A DNA stretch of 64,000 nt from Streptomyces sp. NRRL F-5727. GTDB taxonomy: Bacteria > Actinomycetota > Actinomycetes > Streptomycetales > Streptomycetaceae. A program made the position numbers and the translations under genes. Shown here in pieces: positions 1-10,228 of this stretch; the first letter of the stretch is position 1; each line of letters begins with the position of its first letter. The DNA is taken from positions 1-64,000 of the forward strand of contig NZ_JOGX01000047.1 of the NCBI RefSeq assembly GCF_000719555.1. Reading direction: 5' to 3'. The notes under the pieces are model-generated. The model worked only from the letters and a program-made list of their open reading frames with translations. It was not told where the DNA came from and did not search any database.

Positions 1-414
1 GCCCCGCACACCCCCTCCGCCCCTCCCCCGCTCGCCGACGTGCACCAGGCGGGCGCCGAGCTGCTGGCCGGGCTTCGGGTGCGGGAGCCCCGGCTGCTGC
101 TCTCCGAGCGGGACGTGCGGCGGCTGGCGCCCGACGTGACGGTCTGGCTGGAGCGCGGGGCGGACCCGGCGGCCGTGAGCCGCACGCTCGGCACGGGGCT
201 TCCGCGCGACCTCGCCAGTCCGGCGGGGCTGCTCGCCCATCGTCTGAAGGTCCTCCTGCCGCCGCCGCTCCCGGCCGGGCCGCCACCGCCCGCCGTCCCG
301 GCGCCCCGCGTCGTCTGCGAGGACTGCGAACGGCCCTTCCCGGCGTCGGTGACGGCACCCGGGCGGTGCCGGGAGTGTCAGGAGGAGGCTCGGCTTGACC
401 CTCACGCGGCGTGA
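1..414 (+). CDS. C-terminal part of a zinc-ribbon, helix-turn-helix-type regulator (5' truncated)
   Basis: The reading frame is open from the first base of the window, so only the C-terminal ~137 residues are present; an internal GTG at 40 is probably not the real start. The visible part has a segment resembling the C-terminal region of Streptomyces HTH-domain proteins (LLLSERDVRRLAPDV, then LERGADPAAVSRTLGTGLP). A proline-rich linker and a small zinc-ribbon-like pair of CxxC motifs (CEDC...CREC) near the end follow. The family match is from memory and the DNA-binding part lies outside the window. The stop is 18 nt before the remnant that follows. Confidence 0.5.
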   Translation, partial: APHTPSAPPPLADVHQAGAELLAGLRVREPRLLLSERDVRRLAPDVTVWLERGADPAAVSRTLGTGLPRDLASPAGLLAHRLKVLLPPPLPAGPPPPAVPAPRVVCEDCERPFPASVTAPGRCRECQEEARLDPHAA

Positions 415-432
415 GGCTGAAGGGTGGGCCGC

Positions 433-905
433 ATGAGCGACAGGAACCACTACGACGCCTTCGAGATGAGCCCGGTCCCCACGCCCGGGCCGGACGCCGT
501 GCCGCCGGAGCCGTTCCACGGCATCTACGGCATGCCGTCCTTCGTCACCGTCCCCACCACCGATCTCGCGGAGTCCGTGGACTTCTGGACCCGGGGGCTC
601 GGCTTCTTCGAGCTGTTCGGCATCCCCGGCGTCCTCGTGCACCTGCGCCGGTGGGCCTTCCCGGACGTGCTGCTCGTCGTGGCGGAGAGCGTCCCCGACG
701 AGCCGCCGGCCATGGGCTACAGCTCCGCCGGCGTGCTCGGACAGGTCGACCGCAGGTCTGCCTGGGCCGCCGCTTCGCGACCGACCCGCAGTTCGCCGCC
801 CACTACGACGGCGTCCGCCCCGGCCTCGCCACCTGGTTCCACCACGCCATCGACGCCGACGCCCGCACCCACGGCCTGGACCCGGCCACCGCGACCTGGC
901 GGTGA
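433..905 (+). pseudogene. Remnant: VOC/glyoxalase N-half joined out of frame to a TipAS-like C-terminal tail
   Basis: The ATG at 433 (GAAGGG ahead of it) opens a frame that reads as a VOC-fold protein: YGMPSFVTVPTTDLAESVDFWTRGLGF, then HLRRWAFPDVLLVV, up to about residue 105 (position ~745). Beyond that the frame turns into low-complexity Arg/Ser/Thr/Pro sequence. From about 755 to 905 another frame carries a convincing protein ending, GRRFATDPQFAAHYDGVRPG then GLDPATATWR, which resembles the drug-binding TipAS tail of MerR-family regulators. The two halves are in different frames and belong to different families. I infer a deletion that removed the end of a VOC gene and the start of a neighbouring MerR/TipAS gene. 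An assembly error is the alternative. Confidence 0.5.
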
Positions 906-931
906 GGGCGCGGCCACCTAGCATCACCCGC

Positions 932-1924
932 ATGGCGACGTTCGTACACCTCGCGCCGGCCGCCCACGGGGCGCGGATACGGCGGAGCGGGATCAAGGCC
1001 CTCGGCAGGGGGCGCGGCAGCGGGCTCGGGGACGGGCGGGGCGTGTACCTGTTCCCCGTCCTGTCCTCGTACACCCTCACCCACCAGTGGCTGCGGGAGC
1101 TGGCCCGCCGCCCCGGGCCGCGCGGACTCGTCGCCGTCCACGTGCGGCTGCCGGACGGGGAGCCGGTGACCGTGGGCCGGTACGCCCAGCGGGAGCCGGC
1201 GGAGACGACCGCCGCCGAAGCGGTGCGCCGCATCCGGGAGTTGGGGGACGGGGCGCTCGGGTGGGAGGTGTTTCTGCCGCGGGCGGTCGCGCGGGCCGAG
1301 GTCCGGCAGGTGCGGGCGGTACGGCAGGTCGCCGGGTGGCGGTACTTCCCCGGGGCGCACGGCGTCACGCCCTGCGTCTGCGCGGGGTGCGTGGTGCCGG
1401 GCGAGTACGGCTCCCGGCGGCTGCGCGAACGGCGGCCCCACCCGGAGGACGGCCCCGCCCCGGCCTCCCGCGTGCTGCTCGCGCGGATCGCCGGCGCCGA
1501 GGCCCGGGGGGACACGGCCGCGCTGCGCGAGGCCCTGCGCTGGTTCCGGCTGCGCCGGCGCGGGCCGGTGGAGCGGCTGGCGTCGCTCGCGGGGCACCCG
1601 GACACCGGGGTCCGGCAGGGACTCGCGCGGGCGGTGGCCCGCTGGACCACTCCCGGGACGGACGAGCTGCTGCGGGAGCTGGCGGGCGACGCCGTGACCG
1701 ACGTACGGCAGACCGTCGCCGAGGCGGTCGCCCACCGGCGTACCGAAGCCGCCGCGGCCCTCATCGCCGGTCTCGGCCGCGACCCGTCCCCCGCCGTCCG
1801 CGACGCCGCCGTCGAAGGTCTGGTCGCCTGGGGAACGCCCGAGACGGAGGCCGTGCTGGCGCTGCTGGCGGACGATCCGGATCCCTCCGTGCGTACGACC
1901 GTGGCGCTGCTCACGGAGGAGTGA
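932..1924 (+). CDS. HEAT-repeat protein
   Basis: 330 residues from the ATG at 932; a GTG at 902 is in frame but would overlap the preceding remnant. The N-terminal ~140 residues (HLAPAAHGARIRRSGIKALG and GVYLFPVLSSYTLTHQWLREL) form a domain I know only from actinobacterial hypothetical proteins. A middle segment has two close cysteines (CVCAGC). From about residue 180 to the end there are helical HEAT-like repeats: LASLAGHPDTGVRQGLARA, LRELAGDAVTDVRQTVAEA, LGRDPSPAVRDAAVEGL and LLADDPDPSVRTTVALL. HEAT arrays usually mediate protein-protein contact, but no partner is evident here. No signal peptide. Confidence 0.7.
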   Translation: MATFVHLAPAAHGARIRRSGIKALGRGRGSGLGDGRGVYLFPVLSSYTLTHQWLRELARRPGPRGLVAVHVRLPDGEPVTVGRYAQREPAETTAAEAVRRIRELGDGALGWEVFLPRAVARAEVRQVRAVRQVAGWRYFPGAHGVTPCVCAGCVVPGEYGSRRLRERRPHPEDGPAPASRVLLARIAGAEARGDTAALREALRWFRLRRRGPVERLASLAGHPDTGVRQGLARAVARWTTPGTDELLRELAGDAVTDVRQTVAEAVAHRRTEAAAALIAGLGRDPSPAVRDAAVEGLVAWGTPETEAVLALLADDPDPSVRTTVALLTEE

Positions 1925-3552
<1,628 letters not shown>

Positions 3553-3582
3553 GCCCGTCAGCCCCCCGGGGCACAAGAACCA

Positions 3583-3622
3583 CCCGGGTGGGTCGGTGAT
3601 CAGAGACCCCGACCCACCCGGG
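3583..3622. terminator. Bidirectional terminator hairpin between convergent genes
   Basis: Perfect 14-bp stem (CCCGGGTGGGTCGG at 3583-3596 with its complement at 3609-3622) around a 12-nt loop. It lies between the aminopeptidase stop (3552) and the end of the oppositely oriented LolA-like gene (3638). Confidence 0.85.
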
Positions 3623-3637
3623 CCACCACGCTTCCCG

Positions 3638-4831
3638 CTACTTCGCCGCGTTCGCCGCGTCCACCAGCGCCTGCGGCGTCACCGCTCCGACGTAGACCTT
3701 GCCGTCGTCCGTCATCAGCGCGTTGACGATCTTGGTCTTGAAGACCGTGCCGGAGCCGAACTTCCCGCTGACCTTGTCGCCGAGCGAGTCCAGGAAGCCC
3801 TGGACCTCCTTCGGCGCCTCGTCCGTCTTCGGGGCCGGCGCGCCGGAGTCGAAGCGGGCGATGGTCGTCCAGCCCTCCCCGATGACGTTCATCTCGCCCT
3901 TGTCGCCGCCCGCGAGACCGCCGCCGAGGCCCTCGCCGAGAGCGCCGCCGAGGCCGAAGTCCCCGAACTCCTCCTCCAGGTCCTTGCCGGCGTCCCGGTG
4001 CGACTTCTCGATGTCGTCGCCCTCGGTGACCTTCGCGCCCTCCGGGACGGTGAAGTCGAACTCCGAGGCCGCCGGCTTGCCGAAGTCGACCTTGGTGAAG
4101 CCCGCGTCGACGACCGGCTTGCCGCCGCTCGTGGAGTCCAGGGTGAACTTCAGCGGGGTGCCGGTGGCCGCGTCGACCGCGATCGTGACCGAGTCGACGG
4201 TCGAGCCCTGCTGCTTCGGCTCGATCACCAGCCGGTACGCGTCCCGTCCGGCCACCTTCGCGGTGCCGCCGACCGTGACGGAGGTGGTGTCGCCGGCGGC
4301 CTTCAGGACCTCGTCGGCGAGCTGCTTGGGGCTGGCCGGGAGCTCCTGCCCGGGGGCCTCGCCGGCCTCCTCGACGCCCTTCTCGTGGAAGACCTCGCCG
4401 GAGCGGGAGTCGTACGCCCACACCTCGTCGCCGTTGTGGACGATGCTGTACTGCTCCTTGCCGTCGAGCAGCGTCAGCTTCTGGCGGTCCGGGCCGTCGG
4501 CGGCGATCTTCAGCGTGTGGGTGCCGGAGACGAGCTTGGTGAGCTGCGCGGACGGGTCGGCCGAGCCCTCACCGCCGGCGGCGCCGCCCGCGATCCCGCC
4601 GAGCAGTCCGTCGAAGGCCGGCAGGCCGAGGTCCGTGGAGACCTTGAAGGTGCCGGACAGGGTCTGGGTGTCCGAGGCCGCGATCTTCTCGATGAGCTGC
4701 TGGGCGGTGATCTCCGGCAGGTCCGGGTCCCCGGACGCGGCGAGCGCCGGGACCAGTCCGATGGTCGCGGCGGCGATTCCGGCCACCGCGACCGGGACGA
4801 CGTACCGGCTCGTCTTTCGCTGTGCTGCCAT
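3638..4831 (-). CDS. Secreted LolA-like/DUF2092-type protein
   Basis: 397 residues from the ATG at 4831, chosen because GGAGGG precedes it and the signal peptide starts directly (MAAQRKTSRYVVPVAVAGIA). The export signal or N-terminal anchor spans about residues 10-32. The mature part has the LolA/LppX-like layout: early helix (ITAQQLIEKIAAS), then beta-strand pairs such as GTHTLKIAADGPDRQKLTLLDG and VTVGGTAKVAGRDAYRLVIEP. A glycine-rich insert lies around residues 290-320. Proteins of this fold carry lipids or sit in the cell envelope; Streptomyces has no Lol pathway, so the ligand is unknown. It lies 133 nt downstream of the polyprenyl synthase gene on the same strand. Confidence 0.75.
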   Translation of the reverse strand: MAAQRKTSRYVVPVAVAGIAAATIGLVPALAASGDPDLPEITAQQLIEKIAASDTQTLSGTFKVSTDLGLPAFDGLLGGIAGGAAGGEGSADPSAQLTKLVSGTHTLKIAADGPDRQKLTLLDGKEQYSIVHNGDEVWAYDSRSGEVFHEKGVEEAGEAPGQELPASPKQLADEVLKAAGDTTSVTVGGTAKVAGRDAYRLVIEPKQQGSTVDSVTIAVDAATGTPLKFTLDSTSGGKPVVDAGFTKVDFGKPAASEFDFTVPEGAKVTEGDDIEKSHRDAGKDLEEEFGDFGLGGALGEGLGGGLAGGDKGEMNVIGEGWTTIARFDSGAPAPKTDEAPKEVQGFLDSLGDKVSGKFGSGTVFKTKIVNALMTDDGKVYVGAVTPQALVDAANAAK

Positions 4832-4964
4832 GGTCTCTGATCCCTCCGTGCCCTGGCGGACTGCTTGTCTCGATGTCTCCATCTCACCAGGACGGGCGCC
4901 GGGAATCGTCAGCCCGGGGGAGCAACCTCGTGTACCCCTCCGGGATGACATCCCCTAGGGAGGG

Positions 4965-5975
4965 TCAGCCGGCGCGGTGGACCACCGCGTCGCACAGCTC
5001 CTGGAGGGCGGCCTTCGCGTAGCCGTCGGGCAGCGGCGCCAGCATGGCCCTGGCCTCCTCCGCGTACCGCACGGTGTCCCGGCGGGCCTGCTCCAGGGCG
5101 GGGTGGACGCGGAGCCGGCGGAGCGCCTCGGCGTGCCGGGCGTCGTCGCTGAGGTCGCCGTCGATCAGGGCGACGAGCTCCAGGTCCTCGGGGCGGCCGT
5201 GGGCGGCCGCGGCGGCCCGCAGGCGGAGGACCGGGAGGGTGGGGACGCCCTCGCGGAGGTCGGTGCCGGGGGTCTTGCCGGACTCGTGGCCCTCGGAGGC
5301 GATGTCGAGGACGTCGTCGGCGAGCTGGAAGGCGACGCCGAGCCGCTCGCCGTACTGCGTGAGGATGTCGACGACGGACTCGTCGGCGCCGGACATCATG
5401 GCGCCGAAGCGGCAGGAGACGGCGACGAGGGAGCCGGTCTTGCCGCCGAGGACGTCGAGGTAGTGGTCGACGGGGTCGCGGCCGTCGACGGGCCCGGCGG
5501 TCTCCAGGATCTGGCCGGTGACGAGCCGCTCGAACGCCTCGGCCTGGATCCGGACGGCGTCGGGGCCGAGGTCCGCGAGGGTGTGCGAGGCGCGGGCGAA
5601 GAGGAAGTCACCGGTGAGGACGGCGAGCGAGTTGCCCCAGCGGCTGTTCGCGCTGGGCACGCCCCTGCGGACGGCGGCCTCGTCCATGACGTCGTCGTGG
5701 TAGAGCGTGGCCAGGTGGGTGAGCTCCACGACGACGGCGGCGGGTACGACGCCGGGCGCGTAGGGGTCGCCGAACTGGGCGGCGAGCATCACGAGCAGCG
5801 GCCGGAACCGCTTGCCGCCGGCGAGCACCAGGTGCTGCGCGGCCTCGGTGATGAAGGGGACATCGCTCTTGGTGGCGTCGAGGAGGCCGGCCTCGACGGC
5901 CGCCAACCCGGTCTGGACATCGGCCTCAAGAGCCTGGTCCCGCACGCTAAGACCGAACGGCCCGACGACGGTCAC
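4965..5975 (-). CDS. Polyprenyl diphosphate synthase (menaquinone side chain, probable)
   Basis: 336 residues from the GTG at 5975, preceded by AGGAG at good spacing. It is an all-helical trans-prenyltransferase with both aspartate-rich motifs, DDVMD (in LYHDDVMDEAAVRRG) and DDVLD (in FQLADDVLDIASEG). The GGKRFRP substrate-binding motif is near the N-terminus and GKTPGTDLREG follows the second motif. Such enzymes condense isopentenyl diphosphate onto an allylic primer to give long all-trans chains. With menaquinone genes and complex I in the same window, a role in the menaquinone tail is likely, but chain length cannot be read from the sequence. The upstream region carries four GRTCACAYGG decamers. 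Confidence 0.9.
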   Translation of the reverse strand: MTVVGPFGLSVRDQALEADVQTGLAAVEAGLLDATKSDVPFITEAAQHLVLAGGKRFRPLLVMLAAQFGDPYAPGVVPAAVVVELTHLATLYHDDVMDEAAVRRGVPSANSRWGNSLAVLTGDFLFARASHTLADLGPDAVRIQAEAFERLVTGQILETAGPVDGRDPVDHYLDVLGGKTGSLVAVSCRFGAMMSGADESVVDILTQYGERLGVAFQLADDVLDIASEGHESGKTPGTDLREGVPTLPVLRLRAAAAAHGRPEDLELVALIDGDLSDDARHAEALRRLRVHPALEQARRDTVRYAEEARAMLAPLPDGYAKAALQELCDAVVHRAG

Positions 5976-6008
5976 GAGGGGGTCTCCTGTCTGCTGACGC
6001 CTGCTGAC

Positions 6009-6069
6009 GATCACATGGCGACGATCACATGGTTGCGGGGGTGATCACACGGTGTTCGTGGTCACACGG
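6009..6069. promoter_or_regulatory. Four GRTCACAYGG decamers upstream of the polyprenyl synthase gene
   Basis: GATCACATGG at 6009-6018 and 6023-6032, GATCACACGG at 6043-6052 and GGTCACACGG at 6060-6069, all in the same orientation; the first two are part of a perfect 14-bp tandem duplication. They lie 34-94 nt upstream of the GTG start on the minus strand, inside the likely promoter or leader. Iterated sites like this suggest a protein-binding array, but the factor is unknown. Confidence 0.4.
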
Positions 6070-6373
6070 ATTGTCGATGTGTCGCTGGGATTCACTCAAG
6101 CCAGCGTATCCGGTCACGTTTAGATCACCGTGGGCGCCTTCCCGTCACCCCCGGTATGTTCGTGATCAGCTGATACGACATGGAGTGTACGAATTGTCCA
6201 GAGCGGCGATCGACAGGGACAGCGGGGAGCGGCCGCCCCACGGGACGCCCGGGCCTTCCCGGGCCTCCCCGCGGCTCGCCGACCGCACCCCGGCCCGTAC
6301 CGGACGGTCCCGCGGGGCGGGATCCCGCACCGCCCGCAGGGTCCCGGTCGCCCGCGGGATCGCCCGCGGCCGT

Positions 6374-6427
6374 TACTCCATGGCGGTACCGACCACCGCC
6401 TACTCCATGGCGGTGCCGACCACCGCC
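6374..6427. repeat. 27-bp tandem duplication
   Basis: Two head-to-tail 27-bp units, 6374-6400 and 6401-6427, each beginning TACTCCATGGCGGT, differing at one base (A versus G, the KpnI-like GGTACC being lost in copy two). The length is a multiple of three but no credible gene covers it. Confidence 0.8.
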
Positions 6428-6550
6428 GTGACCCCGTCCCGCCCCGGCCCGGTCAGCGCCGGCACCGGCACCTGCCGCCCGCCCTTCCTCCTCATGGCCC
6501 CGGCGCCCCGGACGCGCCGCACCACGCACCCCGTCCACTGAGGTGACCTG

Positions 6551-8551
6551 ATGACGAAGATCCGTACCGACTTCCCGTACGAGACCCGCCACGAGGACAT
6601 CCGCATCCCGCTGCCCGACGGCACCCGGCTGTACGCGCGCGTGTGGCGCCCGCTCACCGACGAGCCCGTCCCCGCCCTCCTGGAGTACCTCCCCTACCGG
6701 CTCACCGACTGGACCGCGCCCCGCGACTGGCAGCGCCACCCCTGGTACGCGGGCCACGGCTACGCCTCCGTACGGGTCGACGTCCGCGGCCACGGCAACA
6801 GCGAGGGCCTGCCCGGCGACGAGTACGACGCCGTCGAGCTCGCCGACGGCGTCGCCGTCGTGAACTGGCTCGCCGAGCAGGAGTGGTGCACCGGCCGGGT
6901 CGGCATGTTCGGCATCTCCTGGGGCGGCTTCAACAGCCTCCAGATCGCCGCGCTCGCCCCCGAGCCCCTGAAGGCGGTCGTCACCGTCTGCTCCACCGAC
7001 GACCGCTACGACAACGACGTCCACTACATGGGCGGCTCCGTCCTCGGCGTCGACATGCACGCCTGGGCCGCCACCATGCTCGCCTTCGTCTGCCGCCCGC
7101 CCGACCCCCGGTACGCGGGCGAGGAGTGGCGGGAGCTGTGGCTGCGCCGCCTGGAGGCCGTCGAGCCGTTCGTCCACACCTGGCTCTCCCACCAGACCCG
7201 GGACGACTACTGGAAGCACGGCAGCGTCTGCGAGGACTACCCGGCGATCCGGGCCGCCGTCCTCGCCGTCGGCGGCTGGCACGACCCGTACCGCGACACC
7301 GTCCTCCGGCTGGTCGAGCACCTCCCCCAGGACCGGGTCCGCGGCATCATCGGCCCCTGGTCGCACCAGTACCCCGACCGCGGCCTGCCGCCCGGCCCCG
7401 CCATCGGCTTCCTCCAGGAGACCCTCCGCTGGTGGGACCACCACCTCAAGGACGCGCCGAACGACGTCATGGCCGAACCGCTGCTCCGCGCCTGGATCAG
7501 CGACTCCCACCCGCCGGCCACGGTCTACGAGGAGCTGCCCGGCCGCTGGGCCGCCGACCCGTCCTGGCCGTCCCCGAACGTCACCCCCGTCACGTACGGC
7601 TTCGGCGGCGAGCCCGTCGTCGTCTCCTCGCCGCAGCAGACCGGCATCGACGCGGGCCGCTTCTTCCCCTTCGGCAACGACGCCGACCTGCCGCCCGACC
7701 AGCGCGACGAGGACGCCCACTCGGCCTGCTTCGACTTCCCCGTGCCACAGGACGGCGCCCCCATCGAGATCCTCGGCCGCCCCTCCGTCGAGGTCCGCCT
7801 GGCGGCCGCGGCGGCGACCGGGCAGGTCGTCGCCCGGCTCTGCGACATCGCCCCCGACGGCTCCTCCACCCTCGTCACCCGCGGCGCGCTCAACCTCTCC
7901 GCCCGCTACGGCCGCGACCGGGCCGTGGACGCGCAGCCCGGCGCGTGGGAGACGTGCCGCTTCGAGCTGAACGGCATCGGGCACGCCTTCCCGCCCGGCC
8001 ACCGGGTCCGGCTCGCGCTGTCGTCCGCGTACTGGCCGTGGATCTGGCCGCAGCCCGACGCGGCCGGCTTCACCCTCGACCCCGCCGGCTCCTCCCTCAC
8101 CCTTCCGGTCCGCGCCCGTACGGAGGACACGGTCACCTTCGAGGAGCCCGAACAGTCCCCGCCGCTCGGCGTGTCGTCCCCCGGCACCCTGGACGAGTCG
8201 CGCCCCGAACGGCTGGTGCTCCGGGACGTCGCCAAGGGCGAGTGGACGCTGCAGGTGGACCCGAAGTACGGCGGCACGCGCGTGTACCCGGACGGCCTGG
8301 AGTACACGGAGGACGCCGTGGACACGTACACGATCGCCGAGGACGACCCGCTCTCCGCCCGCGCCGGCTCGGAGTGGCACATCCGGCTCCACCGGCCGGA
8401 ACTCGCCTGGGACGTCACGATCGACACCCGCTCGGAGATCAGCTGCGACGCGGACGCCTTCCACACCTCCGACGAGGTGGTGTGCAAGGAGGGCGGCGAG
8501 GTCGTCTTCCACCGCACCTGGGAAAAGCGGATCCCCCGCACGGCGGGCTGA
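6551..8551 (+). CDS. CocE/NonD-family alpha/beta-hydrolase (X-Pro peptidase/esterase family)
   Basis: 666 residues, ATG start with GAGGTGA 4 nt upstream. The N-terminal alpha/beta-hydrolase domain contains the nucleophile in GISWGG (Ser123), the acid Asp245 in GGWHDPY and His272 in GPWSHQY. A helical cap lies between about residues 150 and 230. The C-terminal ~300 residues form the jelly-roll domain of this family (FELNGIGHAFPPGHRVRLALSS). Family members hydrolyse esters (cocaine esterase), amides or X-Pro peptides; the substrate here cannot be predicted. No signal peptide, so it is probably cytoplasmic. It is a single gene converging on the LAATG-anchored protein gene. Confidence 0.88.
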   Translation: MTKIRTDFPYETRHEDIRIPLPDGTRLYARVWRPLTDEPVPALLEYLPYRLTDWTAPRDWQRHPWYAGHGYASVRVDVRGHGNSEGLPGDEYDAVELADGVAVVNWLAEQEWCTGRVGMFGISWGGFNSLQIAALAPEPLKAVVTVCSTDDRYDNDVHYMGGSVLGVDMHAWAATMLAFVCRPPDPRYAGEEWRELWLRRLEAVEPFVHTWLSHQTRDDYWKHGSVCEDYPAIRAAVLAVGGWHDPYRDTVLRLVEHLPQDRVRGIIGPWSHQYPDRGLPPGPAIGFLQETLRWWDHHLKDAPNDVMAEPLLRAWISDSHPPATVYEELPGRWAADPSWPSPNVTPVTYGFGGEPVVVSSPQQTGIDAGRFFPFGNDADLPPDQRDEDAHSACFDFPVPQDGAPIEILGRPSVEVRLAAAAATGQVVARLCDIAPDGSSTLVTRGALNLSARYGRDRAVDAQPGAWETCRFELNGIGHAFPPGHRVRLALSSAYWPWIWPQPDAAGFTLDPAGSSLTLPVRARTEDTVTFEEPEQSPPLGVSSPGTLDESRPERLVLRDVAKGEWTLQVDPKYGGTRVYPDGLEYTEDAVDTYTIAEDDPLSARAGSEWHIRLHRPELAWDVTIDTRSEISCDADAFHTSDEVVCKEGGEVVFHRTWEKRIPRTAG

Positions 8552-8585
8552 ACCCGGGGCCGTACGGGGGACCTTGGCGTACCGC

Positions 8586-9944
8586 CTAGCCGTTGACCCT
8601 GCGGCGGCGGGCGACGAACAGCGCACCCGCGCCGAGCACCACGGCCGCACCGGCGGCGGCGCCGAGCTGCGGCAGCGTGTCGTTCGCACCGGTCGCGGCG
8701 AGCTGCCCGCCGGTGGTCACCGGCGTGTTCGAGGAACCGCCCTGCTGGGTGGTGTTCGAGGTGGCGGCCGGGGCCGGGGTGGACGTCGACGGGGACGGCG
8801 CCGGGGTGGGCTCGTCCGTCGGCTCCTGCGTCGGCGTCGGCTCGGCCTCCTCGCCGCCGGTGACGTCGAACCAGGTGACGACGACCTCGTCGCTGATGCC
8901 GCAGGAGCCGTCCTCGTTCCAGTACATCGCCGGGGAGTTCAGCGTGCCCAGGTTCGCCGGGGTGTCGCCGTCGACGGTGACCCGCAGCTTGACCTCGGAG
9001 GTGTGGCCCTTGTCGATCGCGCCGAACTCGGCGGCGTCGAACTCCTCGGTGATCTCGGTCCACTCCAGGACGTCCTTGGAGGACCACTCGATCGTGGGCC
9101 GGTCGACCGGGTCGTGCAGGTCCTCGCGGTCGCGCGGCTTCCCGTCCTCGTCCAGGCCGTCGAAGAGCGCGGCGCCCGGGAACGCCTGGACGTCGTCCAG
9201 GTCGCGGTCCGAGACGTTGGACAGGGACAGCGTGAAGATCCCGCTGCCGCCGGCCTCGATCTTCTCCGGACCGGTCAGGGAGAAGGAGAGCGAGGCGTCC
9301 TCCTTGCACCCCTCCTGGATCGACTTCCAGAACTCCAGCTCCTCCTCGGCCTGGGCGAGCTCGTCCTCGGCGGTCTCCAGCTCCGTGCCGAGCCGCGAGT
9401 ACTCCCGGACCATCGCCACCCGGGCGTCGTCCCAGGCCGTGTCGGCGGCGTCGAAGCGCTCCTTGGCGGTCTGCTCGGCGGCCTTGGCCGCGTCCCGCGC
9501 CTTCCCCGCGTCCTCGACGGCCTTCGCGGCGTCGGTCTTCTGCTGCTCGGTGGCGTTCGGGTCCGCGTTCACCCTGGTGAGCTCGGCCTCGGCCGCGGTC
9601 AGCGCCGTGACGGCCGTGGCCGTGGCGGCCTTGGCGTCGTCGTACGCCTTCTTCGCGTCGTCGTACTCGGCCTGCACGGCCGGGTCGATCTTGTCGTCTT
9701 CGAGGTCCTGCAGCAGCTTCGCGCGCCGCTCCTCGAGGTCGTCGACCTTGGCCTGGGCGGCCTCGACGGCCGCCTCCAGCTCCTCGAGGGTCGGAGCGTC
9801 GTCGTCCTCGGCGTCGGCGGTGCCGGCCGTCTGCTTCTGGGTCGGCTTCGGGGTGTCCGCGACGGCCGGGCCGGCGGAGAGGAACACGACCGGCGTCGTG
9901 ACGGCTGCTGCCACGGCGGTCGCGAGAATGCGGCGGATCTTCAC
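8586..9944 (-). CDS. Secreted coiled-coil protein with sortase anchor (LAATG)
   Basis: 452 residues from a GTG with AAAAGG upstream. Signal peptide residues 1-29 (ending AVA), an acidic stretch, then a long Ala/Glu/Lys-rich coiled coil at about 50-215 (LEELEAAVEAAQAKVDDLEE, then AETAEDELAQAEEELEF). A beta-rich globular domain follows (about 220-355) with two cysteines (IQEGCK, DGSCGISD), then a Pro/Thr/Ser/Glu-rich wall-spanning stalk. The end is a sortase signal: LAATG at 415-419, a hydrophobic segment and a RRRR tail. LAxTG is the motif of Streptomyces class E sortases, so the protein should be covalently attached to peptidoglycan with its coiled coil outward. Function unknown. Confidence 0.85.
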   Translation of the reverse strand: MKIRRILATAVAAAVTTPVVFLSAGPAVADTPKPTQKQTAGTADAEDDDAPTLEELEAAVEAAQAKVDDLEERRAKLLQDLEDDKIDPAVQAEYDDAKKAYDDAKAATATAVTALTAAEAELTRVNADPNATEQQKTDAAKAVEDAGKARDAAKAAEQTAKERFDAADTAWDDARVAMVREYSRLGTELETAEDELAQAEEELEFWKSIQEGCKEDASLSFSLTGPEKIEAGGSGIFTLSLSNVSDRDLDDVQAFPGAALFDGLDEDGKPRDREDLHDPVDRPTIEWSSKDVLEWTEITEEFDAAEFGAIDKGHTSEVKLRVTVDGDTPANLGTLNSPAMYWNEDGSCGISDEVVVTWFDVTGGEEAEPTPTQEPTDEPTPAPSPSTSTPAPAATSNTTQQGGSSNTPVTTGGQLAATGANDTLPQLGAAAGAAVVLGAGALFVARRRRVNG

Positions 9945-10228
9945 GTGGGGACCTTTTCCTGGTCAGGGAAGAAAGAGAGCGGCGACGCGCGCCCGCGGGC
10001 ACTTCACGCGGGGGCGACGCCGTGCTGATCGTATGGCCGCGACAGGCCCGCCGACAGAGACGTTTTCCCAGCTCGGACGGACCGTCGCCGCCACCGGGCG
10101 GACATATCCAGCCAACCGGCGCAGTTGCCCACGGAGCCCCCGGTTTCTCTGTGATCCATGTCATCCTCGCCCGGCGGCCCGCCCCGTAACGTGTCCCTCA
10201 CCCATCATCGAAAGCGAGGCACGCACCG

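Larger units (their letters stand above)
5976..6550. other. 575-nt divergent intergenic region
   Basis: It separates the polyprenyl synthase gene (minus) from the CocE-type hydrolase gene (plus). A plus-strand frame open through 6029-6541 encodes an Arg/Pro/Thr-rich sequence without recognisable domains, and I do not call it a gene. Apart from the decamer array (6009-6069) and the 27-bp tandem repeat (6374-6427) I see nothing. GAGGTGA just before 6551 is the ribosome binding site of the hydrolase. Confidence 0.4.

Noticed and set aside
6029..6541. Possible small gene in the gap before the hydrolase
   Set aside because: Composition is Arg/Pro/Thr-rich without domains, it includes a 27-bp tandem duplication, and no ribosome site precedes it.
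6125..8689. An 854-codon minus-strand open frame opposite the CocE-type hydrolase
   Set aside because: Low-complexity Gly/Val/Arg composition and no ribosome site; the plus-strand gene has an intact catalytic triad.
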